Below the pieces are notes generated by a model. That model was given only the letters and a program-made list of their open reading frames with translations. It did not search any database and was not told the origin of the DNA. Of a stretch of 64,000 nucleotides of DNA, positions 33,047 to 44,212 are shown in pieces. The position numbers and the translations under genes were made by a program. The DNA is taken from the NCBI GenBank assembly GCA_949775045.1, contig OX459102.1, forward strand, positions 5,631,185-5,695,184, written 5' to 3'. Each line of letters opens with the position of its first letter. Position 1 is the first letter of the stretch. Source of the stretch: Metridium senile (Eukaryota > Cnidaria > Anthozoa > Actiniaria > Metridiidae).

Positions 33047-34020
33047 GTAAGTAATTTTTTGATAAGTATTCTTATCTCGATGATCTTTGTTTTTGAAATA
33101 CTTTAGTGCTCAAACGTATTAATCAAGCAACGTAATTCATGATTTAATTAGCACAAATTTATGCTTTAATCTCAAGCTTGAAAATAGAAAATCTATCATA
33201 AGCATTCGAAAATAAGGAAATAACTTCAAAGAATTGATTAAACAGAAGCTACTTTAATAGTGTCCGGCTTTGCACACAACTGTCCGGAATTGCACCACTC
33301 AAGCTAATTTACAAATATATCCATAACATTTTTAAAAATCGCTAAAATTAACCAATACTTTATATAAATCTTTATCGGATGTTACCTCATCTCCAAGGAA
33401 AATATCTTTCCTAAACAATGCATTTAACGAATGATATTACAATTTATCTAAAAACTGTCCGGAATTGCACACACATACTGTATAGATAGTATTTTTTTTA
33501 CCGAAAACTAAAACACTCGTATTTTCCATATTTTCACTAGTAAAATGAAAACGTTATGTACGTACAAATGTCCCGGTGTACACACGCGTGCTAAAAAAGT
33601 TCCCGCCAGTTTCTTGTTGCTTGATCCTGCAATAAAAGGCGGCTCCTCGAATTTTCATTGAGGTAAAAAACAAAGGAATATTGCTATTTTTGAATTGAAA
33701 TGAAATTGAAATTAAACTGAAACTTAATATATGTTTCTATTTTAGTTTGCCCCAGTTTGTCCATATAATCAAAAAGAAAATCGTTAGCTAATGAACGCGG
33801 GATAACTACAATAGTAGGGAGTTTAAGTAACCACTACGGCAACGACGTCGAAAACGGCATATAACAATAGACCTAATTATGAATACAATAGTTACGTGAA
33901 AATGTGCAGAGCTGTAAAGATATTTATTCTGCAAAACTACAACGTGAAAAATCTCAATTTTTTTCCTTTTTGTTTTCCTTTTTTTTCTTTCTCTTTTTCT
34001 TTCTTTTTTTTTCTTTTTTC
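33047..34020. other. No gene; recurring TGTCCGGAATTGCAC
   Basis: The motif TGTCCGG(A/C)(A/T)TTGCAC occurs near 33260, 33283 and 33457. No ORF was supported. Confidence 0.4.
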
Positions 34021-34024
34021 CCTT

Positions 34025-34159
34025 TTTTCTTTTTTTAATTTTATAAATATTAACTTTTCTGGGGTGTTCCGGGAGTGTTCCGGGGTGTTCCGGGGTGTTC
34101 CGGGGTGTTCCGGGGTGTTCCGGGTGTTCCGGGCACGTTCCGGGTTTTACAGACACCCC
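34025..34159. repeat. Solo end of the GGGGTGTCTG element (copy A)
   Basis: T-rich stretch, TTTATAAATATTAACTTTTC, about nine GGGGTGTTCC units, then CACGTTCCGGGTTTTACAG and ACACCCC. It is the mirror image of copy B 56 bp to the right, so A and B make a large cruciform-prone palindrome. Confidence 0.85.
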
Positions 34160-34215
34160 TGTTGATTCTATTATGCAATTTTTTTGGTTATATGTTTTGT
34201 TTTGATCTTATCGCG

Positions 34216-34875
34216 GGGTGTCTGTAAAACCAGGAACGTGCCCGGAACACCCGGAACACCCCGGAACACCCCGGAATACCCCGGAACACCCCCGGAACAC
34301 CCCAGAAAAGTTAATATTTATAAAATTAAAAAAGAAAAAAAAGAGAAGAAAAAGAAAGAAAAGAAAAAAAAATTGAATTTGATAGTTTTTGATATTTACT
34401 TTAATTATTCATATTTATTCATTCCAAAATTTCAAATTAAAGATTTCAAACAAGAACAATATCAAATATAACAACATAAATTAAATTATTACTAAAATAA
34501 ATTATCCTGGTTCAGTATGTCGTGCTTTTGTTGCGCATGATTAGATGTGCTTGCATTACAAGCAAAGAACGTGAACAAGAGGTTTATAGGTTTATAAACA
34601 ATAACATAATATTAATTACAATGAACTGAAATTACCATAAAATATAAAATATAAAATAAAATATAATAATATGAAATATGATAATATTAAATTACTTCAA
34701 CAGACCGGGAAGTATATGCTCGTGCCCTTTTTTCTTTTTTTAATTTTATAAATATTAACTTTTCTGGGGTGTTCCGGGAGTGTTCCGGGGTGTTCCGGGG
34801 GTGTTCCGGGGTGTTCCGGGGTGTTCCGGGGTGTTCCGGGTGTTCCGGGCACGTTCCGGGTTTTACAGACACCCC
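34216..34875. mobile_element. ~660-bp element with ~130-bp TIRs and 7-8 bp target duplication
   Basis: Left arm (B, about 34216-34343) starts GGGTGTCTGTAAAACC and contains GGAACACCCC units; right arm (C, about 34727-34875) is its inverted copy ending GGTTTTACAGACACCCC. Flanks are TTATCGC(G) on the left (34208-34215) and TTATCGCG on the right (34876-34883), a direct duplication of 7-8 bp. Such a duplication suggests hAT-type or P-type transposition. The ~380-bp interior is AT-rich and non-coding. Confidence 0.8.
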
Positions 34876-34883
34876 TTATCGCG

Positions 34884-36371
34884 GAACAGCTTTCATTGAG
34901 TAGAGGATGTCTGCTGTCAGAGTATTTTACGGTACCTGTTTATCCTGTGCAGTAGGTTTAAGCGCCATGTAGTGGCACCCAGTGTGTCCTAAGTAAATGG
35001 TCCCCAATGAGATACCAGACACCGGTTTTATCGTTTTTAGACAATCAACTTCAGGCTTCAGCAAAATGCAAAGACAATATGTTGTTATGTTTATATAAAT
35101 TAAAGTAAGAAAATGTAGGTATTCCCGCGTGTTTGTTATTGTATTGCAATCAATCTGTTAAATAAAAGATATCAACAAATTGTCAAGCAAAAATAAAAGC
35201 AGCACTCATTTCGGTCTTGGCTTTAAAAATGTATAAAGTTCACAATTTCATGACCGCACTGATATACATGATTATACTTCCTAAACTTACCCCGTGTACA
35301 GTTATGATCATGATCTCATAATGCATAATTTCTGCAAAGGCCCTTATTATCATGTCGTTTGCAAATTCATTTTTCAGTTTTTAATGCCAAAATCCAATCA
35401 CCAGGGATGATTTCGTCTTCGAAGTCCGTTTGGCATATGAAAGACATTCGATCGTTCCCGGAATTCTATCAGATATGAAACAAATAAAAAGTTTAAAAAT
35501 AATAAAGAAAGTAAGTAATATATAAAGAAACAAACAAATGGACAGACAGACAGATATATGAATGAATGAATGGATGGATCAAATAATGGATGGATCAAAT
35601 AATGGATGGATGAATGAACTAATTAAACCAGCTCTGCTGAATTGGGCAACCTGTTTGAATATTATTTAAAAAAAAAATGAATGCATGGGTGAATATATTA
35701 ATGAATTAACTGATTAATGTATATATGAAAGAACTTAATTACACTTAATGCAAATAATCTTCCCACCAATACAATCGTCAAACTTCACCTTATATATATA
35801 CTAAACAAGGGTTGTAATATTATTACTAGCGTATAAATTATCTCTAGTGAATGAATGCGATTCTTACACATCAGCTTGTGTGGCAAGATTATCTAGACTT
35901 CTTATCATGCACGCATGAGTCCCATGATAATGATACAGATTCATTAGCCGGTGTCTAGCAGTCCTGTTTATATAACCTGATGCAATCTTAGGTTTGTGCA
36001 CGAAACAGTGGAACTGTCAAAAATGTCATTTTCGTTTCAAGCTTTAGCCCTTCGTAGGAGAGAAATAGAAAAGCTATAACGTGTATATTGCGGGAAAAGT
36101 GATGAATAAATCATAAAGTGATAATAAAAGATCAGAGAATCAGTCATACGCATGACTCATGCACTATCCAATGTGATTGGGTGCTTAAACATGCATTACA
36201 ATAACACAATAACGCGACTTTGTTTATGCACATACTTTTACCTAACATTTTCACTTTTACGCAAACGTTCTCCCCCTTAATACAAGTCCTTACTGTATTT
36301 TCGCCCGCACTACGGCCCCACCCCTTTTCGTTGACCTTATATAAGCTCTTAAGAGTTGCATTTATATTATT
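34884..36371. other. No gene recognised; GGAT/GAAT short repeats near 35550-35620
   Basis: A GGATGGATCAAATAAT repeat occurs at about 35568-35610. The rest is anonymous AT-rich sequence. Confidence 0.45.
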
Positions 36372-36408
36372 CTAAAAAATGTAAGGATATTTTCGGTAAC
36401 AAACAATA

Positions 36409-36587
36409 AGGTGAGTACTTACATCAAAGCGATGGACTTCAAGGTATTCGAAAGTTTCGCTCTTCAACTTCTGGGTTTCCTGCCCCATTTGAAAGCCCGC
36501 CGCAGAATAAAAGCAGTTTCCATCTCCACTTGGGTTGAAGGTCACTTTAAACCCTTGTTTTCTAATTCTTGTAAAGATTGTGTCCAT
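36409..36587 (-). CDS. OTU-type cysteine protease, first exon
   Basis: Minus-strand frame MDTIFTRIRKQGFKVTFNP then SGDGNCFYSAAGFQMG. GDGNCFY with Asp22 and Cys25 is the catalytic-cysteine motif of OTU deubiquitinases. The frame runs to a consensus donor (GAT/gtaagt near 36412-36420), so only the N-terminal portion of the OTU fold is present and the His motif would be in a later exon, not found here. OTU domains occur both in cellular deubiquitinases and in transposon-encoded proteins of cnidarians; the start at residue ~15 before the motif resembles the latter. Fragment status is uncertain. Confidence 0.6.
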
Positions 36588-36779
36588 AGTCAGATAGTAA
36601 TTAGTTTGAATAGTTCGACAAGCAATAGTTGGTTAGTTCGTATAAACGGAACGACGATACCAGAACTGAGAACTTGATCTGGTGCGAAAGCTTGATGAAT
36701 CAAAATGCTATGAAAGGTGTCACTCAAATTCACACAAACAGATAGGCTAGGCATTTGAGATGTTGAACATCGTGACTAA

Positions 36780-36930
36780 AAGTACACACGAGTAACATAC
36801 GAGTAACATACGACTACATACGACTACATACGAGTACATACGAGTACATACGAGTAACATACGAGAACATACGAGTAACATACGACTACATACGAGTAAC
36901 ATACGACTACATACTAGTAACATACGAAAA
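36780..36930. repeat. CATACGAGTA-type tandem repeat
   Basis: Ten- to eleven-base units CATACGAGTAA / CATACGACTA repeated about 12 times. A Met-Leu-Leu-Val-Cys ORF on the minus strand is an artefact. Confidence 0.9.
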
Positions 36931-36934
36931 AAGA

Positions 36935-37095
36935 CCAAAAAAATGGATTTAAAAATGAAAAAAAAGACAAAAAATGGATTTAAAACTGAAAAAAAAAGAA
37001 GAAAAAAAGGAATTTAAAAATGAAAAAAAAGAAAAAACATGGATTAAAAATGAAAAAAAGACAAAAAAAAATGGATTTAAAAATGAAAAAAAAAA
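36935..37095. repeat. A-rich ATGGATTTAAAAATGAAAAA repeat
   Basis: About five imperfect copies of AAAAAATGGATTTAAAAATG. Confidence 0.8.
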
Positions 37096-37479
37096 CACAT
37101 CACACTACCAGTTTAAGGGAACCAACAGAATTCCGAATGTTACAATCTGAACAAACTGAACAAATGAAATGATATAAATTAATTTATTAAATTACCTTGT
37201 TCTTTGTTCAGTTTATTTATTTTTATTATTTTTTTACCTAAACATTTGAACTTCTCATCGTTTTCCCTAAAAATTTGTAACCGAAGATCATACTTTCGAT
37301 AAACAATGTAAGAAAAGAATATTTGAAATCAAAGACTGAAATAGCATGTAGTCTGGAAAATGTCATATACAACGACTTTTCTAAATAAATCGTCTCTTAA
37401 AAATCGTAAAAATAAAAAAAAACGTAAAAATAAAAAAATCGTAGAAATATTATTAAATATTATTATTATTACCCTCGAC

Positions 37480-37552
37480 TTTTTACCCTTGACTCTCGAC
37501 ATTTTACCCTCGACCCTCGACATTCTACCCTCGACCCTCGACACTCGACGTT
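37480..37552. repeat. ACCCTCGACATT short minisatellite
   Basis: Units of about 14-21 bp: TTTACCCTCGACCCTCGACA. About four copies. Confidence 0.8.
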
Positions 37553-37599
37553 TAGCTACACTCACCCAAAGGTCACTCTAGTTTGTCAAGCTAATGACT

Positions 37600-38634
37600 A
37601 CTTATCCTACTCAAGTACATTAATTAAGGCCTGGAACAAGCCTAATATCAGATAAAACGAAATATTTTCGATTTTTTTGTGAAAACAATACTGAGGGGGG
37701 CACGTTTTTTTCCGAAGCTATATGGGGAGGGTTGTTACAAATTGTATTTTTTTAACTCTGAAAACCAGGTTATTCATAGTGGATTTAAATAAACCTAATA
37801 ATATAGGGGAGTTATTATATTTTTGCCAACCTGGAAGGGGTGTTGGGTAATATTTGGTAAAGACAATCGGTTATTTAACAGATCCAAATAAGCCCGTACT
37901 TAGAATCGAACGGCGTACCTCTGTTTTAAGTTTCCTTTGCAGTTGTTGCATGCAGCCCATGGCGGCTCACCACCAGAAAGTCCACAAACATGAACAGTTT
38001 GACACTAGTACTAAAATACTTTATTGTGGTCTGTCAGTTTACAACTCAGAATGAACTCAGAGCGAACTGGAACTGATGTTAGACCTTTATTTATTCTAGT
38101 ATTTAGCTATTTCTAGAAATGATTATATGATTTATTGCAGAATCATTTAGGTAAGTCTTACGTATTTTACGTAATGATTTATATTAAACGCAATCGTTTA
38201 CCTAGATAAACATCTGGGCGCGGCGACTCGCTGACATATAGCTTACATATACATTGCGACTATTCGTCACTATTCGTCAAACACGGTAAACGGATTGACA
38301 ATGGTATTTGCTATGCAAATGACAAGCGAATATCTGACTAAAAAAATTATTCAAGGCTTTAAACTGAGGGGAAAAATAGAAACTTATGAGTTATAAAAAC
38401 CACTCTTGGCATAATAGTAGAATAAAATCGCGTTTCAGTAGTGTTATGAGGTCACAGGAGACTTAATATATGCCTAGTACTTTTACATTTGTTCAAATCA
38501 ACTTAGGGTAAATTGAAGTATTTTATTCGACTCAAGTGAACGAAACTGTTAGAGTTATTGTTAGTTATTTTTTTCTTTTCACATTATTATTATTATTATA
38601 TATTTTTTTTTTGTATTTTTTTTTTCTTTTTATA
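37600..38634. other. No gene recognised
   Basis: An acceptor-like tract (cctttgcag at 37938) precedes a short frame, but no donor or homology supports an exon. Confidence 0.35.
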
Positions 38635-38849
38635 GTCCGAGTCCGAGTCCGAGTCCGAGTCCGAGTCCGAGTCCGAGTCCGAGTCCGAGTCCGAGTCCGA
38701 GTCCGAGTCCGAGTCCGAGTCCGAGTCCGAGTCCGAGTCCGAGTCCGAGTCCGAGTCCGAGTCCGAGTCCGAGTCCGAGTCCGAGTCCGAGTCCGAGTCC
38801 GAGTCCGAGTCCGAGTCCGAGTCCGAGTCCGAGTCCGAGTCCGAGTCCG
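38635..38849. repeat. (GTCCGA)n perfect hexanucleotide satellite, ~36 copies
   Basis: Uninterrupted GTCCGA repeats, one CpG per unit, after a T-rich tract. Arg-Val and Thr-Arg ORFs here are artefacts. The perfection suggests recent expansion. Confidence 0.97.
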
Positions 38850-38994
38850 GGGTATGCCTCGAGCCATTGACAGTGATGTTAATGTGGCTGTCAGTAATCT
38901 TTGAGATCTTTCGTGATGAACCAATAACCGTTGAATAACAAACAAGAATAAACCTATTAAAACACGATCGAAGAGTTTATTGAATAGCCTGCGT

Positions 38995-39150
38995 TACAGA
39001 CCCTTGTAAGCGCTCGAAACGTCTCCCGCCAACAAGCGTCTGCGCGCCGAGAGCAAAAATTCCATACTGATGACGTTTTTTGACCCAGATCGGGTCAAAA
39101 GCTCTGATTGGACAATTTTGTTTAATTGACACCTCTTATGCAAATCAAGA
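38995..39150. repeat. Dispersed repeat A, copy 1 (inverted relative to 48095-48210)
   Basis: GCCTGCGTTACAGACCC, CTCCCGCCAACAAG, GCGCGCCGAGAGCA, CCATACTGATGACGTTT and TTGACACCTCTTATGC all reappear, inverted and in order, at 48095-48210. Confidence 0.8.
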
Positions 39151-39179
39151 GTGGTTTCGCGCTTATTAACTCAAACAAC

Positions 39180-39545
39180 ACTTCTACAGTTATATTTATT
39201 CAAAATAATGGTTTCATAGAGCATATTAAAGACAAGAATGATACATTGCAGCGAATTATCAAAATCTCATGTCGAGATTTGAGAAGGATTTCAACGCCGT
39301 GAACTTTTGCCGACTTAATTTAATACACAAAAGTTATTCGGTATTTGTAATAAAATCTACAATAAACTCAAACAACACTTCTACAGTTATATTCATTCAA
39401 AAATAATGATTTCATGGAGCACATTTGTGACATTAATCAGACATTAAAGCGACTAGATTATTACAATCTAATGGCGAGATTTGAGAAGGACTCGTGCATC
39501 CGATACAAGATATTCACACGGCGTGTGAACTTTCGCTGGCGATTC
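39180..39545. repeat. ~175-bp direct duplication
   Basis: CTCAAACAACACTTCTACAG, TTATATTYATTCAAAATAAT and GAGATTTGAGAAGGA occur in two blocks starting about 39170 and 39366. No coding signal. Confidence 0.75.
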
Positions 39546-40176
39546 GATAAGCCACTGTTGTCATAGTTTTGCTTTTATCACAGACTAATGTGCTTGTATT
39601 CGTCTCCGATATATGCTCTGAAGATAATTCATTTGGTCTTTCATGATGGCAGCGGAGAAACGACGATAATAATCGCATTTTCCTTCCAACAATTCCTATC
39701 GGTCTCAGATCAACCATTCCAGATGGACAACGTTAATAGAAATAGGTGTAACAAGGTTAATGTGATCATCTATTAGTAAATGGACAATTTAATGTCTCCA
39801 ACTTTATCACACACTGTTCACAAACTTCATTGACATACAGACTGTGTACACAAACATGGCAGACCACGAGGTGACCATGTGACTCAGTTCCAGGTTACTA
39901 CACCATCTGATCCCCAATTCCTAAAAGCTGGTGGTTCTAATTACTCAGGCTACCTTGCAGGGGAGCCTGAGTCTGGGTTTACCTTTTCTATCTATGGGTC
40001 TATCGTTGTGTCGAAATTACACATGGCGTAATACCACAGGTAAACCACAACTACTCTATGACGTAGCCTGAGTAAACGCTCTGTCTAATTTTGATATGAA
40101 CTAGTCTTTGCAAGGGTACATGGTTCTGGTTGTTAATTTCTTGTGTTCAGTTACATCTTATTTTGTTTGTCCACAG

Positions 40177-40786
40177 TATCTGATTGATGTAGGAAGCATC
40201 ACTAAACATGAAATGTTTGTAAAGAAACCATCACTGTTTTCATCAGGTATTAGTAACACCAGAAATAATTAATATTGTTATCTATGTATAAGAATGATAG
40301 TAATGATAATGATGATAGTGTTGATGATGATGATAGTGTTGATGGTGATGATAGTGGGGTGATGATATTGATGAATAATGGCAATGACTGATACATGATA
40401 GCAGTGATGATGGTTATAGTTATGATGATGATGATGAATATTAGCGAGTATAGAGTAATACTGATGTTGCTATGAAGGTCAATATATGAAGGCATTATAA
40501 TCTTTGCGAAACAGCTCTTTTTGTGAGAAACAACTTGTGCGAAACACACCAATGCTAATGATGCTAATGATGCCACTGATGTTTATGATCATAATAAACT
40601 ATTCAAGCAGACATTTTGCAGCTGCTAATAATGAAGGCAGTGGTGTCATTGAACTTGAAAATTATATGATGAAAATGATGATGATATTTTTTTTTTTTTT
40701 CAGATGTTTCCAAAAAAGTGGTCTATTTTATGCCTGTAGTTGACTGTATTGTGACTCTTGGAAAATTTACACAGAAGATGGCTTGA
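40177..40786 (+). CDS. Two candidate terminal exons of an unrecognised gene
   Basis: Exon 40177-40246 (acceptor tttgtccacag, donor gtatta) encodes YLIDVGSITKHEMFVKKPSL; exon 40704-40786 (acceptor after a pure T tract) continues DVSKKVVYFMPVVDCIVTLG and ends KMA with TGA. The junction is phase-consistent. Upstream exons could not be placed and I do not recognise the peptide. A GAT repeat fills part of the intron. Confidence 0.4.
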
Positions 40787-40889
40787 TGATGGTTGTTGTC
40801 TGATATTTGTATTAAAATTATTCTACCACTTGTAAAATCTGACTTGTATTCTTTTCACACCCTTGTTACATACACACAGGACCTTTTAA

Positions 40890-41110
40890 ACACTTATCAA
40901 ATCATCTCCATCATCATCACCACCTATTTCATCAGTATCACCATCAACAACATCATCATCATTGCCATTATCATCATCAACATCATTACCATCATCATCA
41001 GTCATCATCATCAACAACATCATCAGTCATCATCATTACAATCATCATCATATCATTACCACAATCATCAACATCATCAGTCATCACATCTTCACCATAT
41101 TTTCAACACT
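40890..41110. repeat. ATC-rich simple repeat
   Basis: CATCATCATC / ATCACCATC runs with interruptions. The Ile-rich ORF over it is not a gene. Confidence 0.9.
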
Positions 41111-41229
41111 ATCTTGACCAACATCACAATCACCATTATCTTTTACTCAGACAAAGGGATAAAGCTCAAAACATCAGTAAAGTCAAGTTTACATTTTTTA
41201 CAGTGTTACAAGTTTCATTCTATTACCTA

Positions 41230-41472
41230 TAATTTACATCAAGCACCAACGCAGCCAATACTAGTTTACTCACTAGTTTCATTATATTACCCATCATTTA
41301 CATCAAGCACCGACGCAGCCTATACTAGTTTACTCGCTAGTTTCATTATATTACCCATCATTTACATCAAACACCGACGCAGCCTATACTAGTTTACTCG
41401 CTAGTTTCATTATATTACCCATCATTTACATCAAGCACCAACGCAGCCTATACTAGTTTACTCGCTAGTTTC
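41230..41472. repeat. 64-bp minisatellite, ~3.7 copies
   Basis: Unit CATCAAGCACCGACGCAGCC, TATACTAGTTTACTCGCTAG, TTTCATTATATTACCCATCA, TTTA, nearly identical between copies. Confidence 0.92.
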
Positions 41473-41554
41473 CATTTATATCACCATTATTTGTTCATGA
41501 AGTTATCATATAAGACAAATTTAATCAAACAAACCATTTGCATTAGATGCAGCC

Positions 41555-42135
41555 TTTATTTCTAATGTCAAACTATTCACAATCCATGTAAGAAGCACTC
41601 GATAGATGCCCTCCTCCACTACAATAGAGCAACTTATTGTCACTTTGCCACTGCAGCTTCATACTAGCATCCAAAGACTCCTTACCCCACCCTAGAAAGT
41701 ACCAAAACTGCTCAAACTTTTAGCCCTTCAGGGGTTGGGTGGATTGTTTCTTTGCTACCTTAAATTCCATTTGTTTATATTATTAAAATCATTTTATAAA
41801 TTGATGATAAATAGTATTTTTTGTTCATTGTCTATTTTATGCAGGCTGACATATTACCAAGGGATGTCATGGCAAAATAATAGAGTTTTCCTCACAAGGA
41901 AACTGTAATTCTTTGTCATTCAAAAACTTTCTTTTGAATTTGCCCACAAACATGGCTGCCATGAAATCCCTCAATAAAAATGGAGTGCATTTACCCAAAT
42001 GAAGATTAGAAATGTCAGTAATTTTACTCCCATGATGGTATTCAAAATTTATCAATGTGTATAACACATGAGAGTTTGCCTTATATAGTATACAAATTAT
42101 CAGCTTATTATTACTCTGCTTTGTTATTTGGTTTC
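41555..42135 (-). other. 3'UTR of selenophosphate synthetase; SECIS expected here
   Basis: Runs from the TAA at 42138-42136 to the AATAAA signal. A SECIS hairpin is required for Sec insertion. By eye I found ATGA-containing candidates (for example around 41910-41925 and 41655-41665 on the minus strand) but none with a convincing full quartet and AA apical loop. Confidence 0.5.
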
Positions 42136-44212
42136 TTAGACTTCAATGATTTTGATATTGTCTGACAATCTTGCTTCTCGTGGCCCAGAAACTACCTCCC
42201 CAATAATCCAAGATGGCCGACCATCTAGTCTTTGTAACTCTTCACAATACTCCTTAGCTTTGTCATGTGGTAAGCTTACTAACAGACCTCCTGATGAAGC
42301 AGAACATTAGGTTATAACATTGTTGCAAAGTCACCATAAATATATGTATAATAAAACTATGGAGTTTTAAAATTGGAGATCTTTACGTCACAGAAAAGCT
42401 GAAAACTGCAGTAATACAACATAGCTAGGGCTATCTGTTAACTCGACATTCCATTGGCTGGTTCCAAAATATGTTTTTGGCTGCTGTCAATCAACTAGCT
42501 ATCAAGTAACTAGCAGCTACCAATAACATTTCACAACTAGCCATTGGTAAATCAGAGTTCACAGAAATACGAAAACTGCAGTAATGTCTCTCAGACACCT
42601 CAATATTATGGACAGCTCTTTAAATTCATGTGAGTAGAGTTGTGTACAAACTATTTAAAATAGAGGTAGTAAGTCTGAGTCTCCCTGATTAGTAGAGCAC
42701 TTAATTGATACGTGTCCAGCTAGAAGATTGGGACATTTAAAAAAGTGGTTTATTTTTTTTATTTTTTTATTCCACCGAAATAAATTCTTTATCAAATAAT
42801 CTCTCTGTAAACTCTTTGATGTTGTAGACAACAAAATCAATATTTTAAGGAGTTAAAACAGAAATAATGACAAACAAGACATTTACCTGATGTTTCAGCA
42901 GAATATCCATCCAGTAGTTTAAAATTAATACCACAAGCTTTGTACACACCAAACATATTAGCAAAGACTGGAAGAGTGTTGATCACAAATGATACTTCAC
43001 TTTCCTGGACTTTGGCCAAGTTATCGGCATGGCCCAGTATTCCAAAACCTGTGACATCGGTTGCACCATGTGCGCCATACTTGTGCATTAACAATGCAGC
43101 ATTTTTATTCAGTCTTGCCATTGAATGCATGGATTGGTTGTAGGCCATTTCAACGTTGTCTTTTGTGATGACGTCTTTGATGTTCTGCCACCACTTGCAT
43201 GAAGGCTGGTGACAAAATAGAGAAGGTACAGTGTATATTAGAAGCTATAACCTACCTGGTCACCATAAATATGAGCTAGTTAATGAACTTATTTCATAAG
43301 GTCCATATTTTTAGTCTGGGACCAGTTTTTTTGTGTAAAAAAAAATCATGTCTATTTTCACTATAGTTAGATGCAAATGGTTTTGAACAATGGATTCAAG
43401 TTGAGGCTTTCAGGCAAAGTTTTGTTTTTGCCCAAGAGCTGTGACTTGAATGCAGCTGTCCATAACAGCTATTTGGTTTGCATTCTTACATCATCCATCC
43501 ACTGATGTGCATTGACTGCTATCTGAGTACCAAGAGGTTTTGTGAGGACAAGAACATCACCCACAACAGCTTTTTCTGGCCTATAAGAAAACAAAATCCA
43601 ATCAATGAATCATTTACAGCGTGACAGTCTTAATTAAAATAATTTTTAAAGCTAATTTTGTGCTTACATAATAACCTCTTCCTGGGCAACTACGGCTGTA
43701 GCAACACCACCAATAATAAACCAAGGATTGAGTACTGTTTGACCACCATTAACTGTAGTTCCAGCTTCATTAGCAAGATCATTAAACCCTTTGATAACCA
43801 ATGGAGTTACAACTTCTCTTTCCTTCAAAGTCATTTGATTACTAACTCCCAATAACATCAGCATATTATCACAAACAGACACTCCCATAGCGTATAAATC
43901 ACTGAGAACATTAGCACAAGCTATCTTTCCTTGCATGTAAGGATCATCAACTAAAGGATAAAAAAAATCCGTGGTTTGCACCAAGCTAATGCCACGGTGG
44001 CGAGTTGGCAGAACACAACTATCCAAGCCAATTCCAATCTTGCCTTCGCCGTGTTCTACGCCAAGTCCCTTCAAGAGTTTGAGCAGCTCCTCTTGAGGGA
44101 CTTTACAACCTCATCCTTTGAGTTTCGTGAAGCTTATCAAGTGAAAGTCTTCCTTCAGACCATGGTCTTTCGGGTTGAATGGAATGACTTTTCCTGCACT
44201 TTCAGCCGCCAT
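42136..44212 (-). CDS. SEPHS2: Selenophosphate synthetase, selenocysteine-containing (SEPHS2 type)
   Basis: Four exons on the minus strand, 44212-43668, 43580-43490, 43205-42887 and 42290-42136, with consistent phases; 369 residues counting Sec. The enzyme makes selenophosphate from selenide and ATP for tRNA-Sec charging. Start chosen at MAAESAG (CAAGATGGCGG). Residues 28-33 FTKLKG are followed by TGA (44113-44111) and then [13 protein letters not shown], exactly where the catalytic Cys/Sec of the family sits, so TGA is read as Sec34. Later motifs: [90 protein letters not shown] polyadenylation signal AATAAA lies at 41560-41555 on the minus strand. It is head-to-head with the MANBAL-like gene. 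Naming could be generic selD/SPS, but Sec makes the SEPHS2 type likely. Confidence 0.95.
43365..43473. mobile_element. Diverged copy of the GCTGTTATTACAG palindromic MITE, in an intron
   Basis: TTAGATGCAAATGGTTTTGA, AACAATGGATTCAAG and GAGGCTTTCAGGC match the left arm of 50091-50230; CCATAACAGCTATT matches its right end. It sits between exons 2 and 3 of selenophosphate synthetase. Confidence 0.75.
44111..44113 (-). other. In-frame TGA read as selenocysteine (Sec34)
   Basis: Codon order KLKG-TGA-GCKVPQ. The frame on both sides is strongly conserved synthetase sequence, so TGA cannot be the end of the protein. Confidence 0.93.

Noticed and set aside
38536..38945. Arg-Val and Thr-Arg dipeptide ORFs
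   Set aside because: Artefact of the GTCCGA hexanucleotide array.
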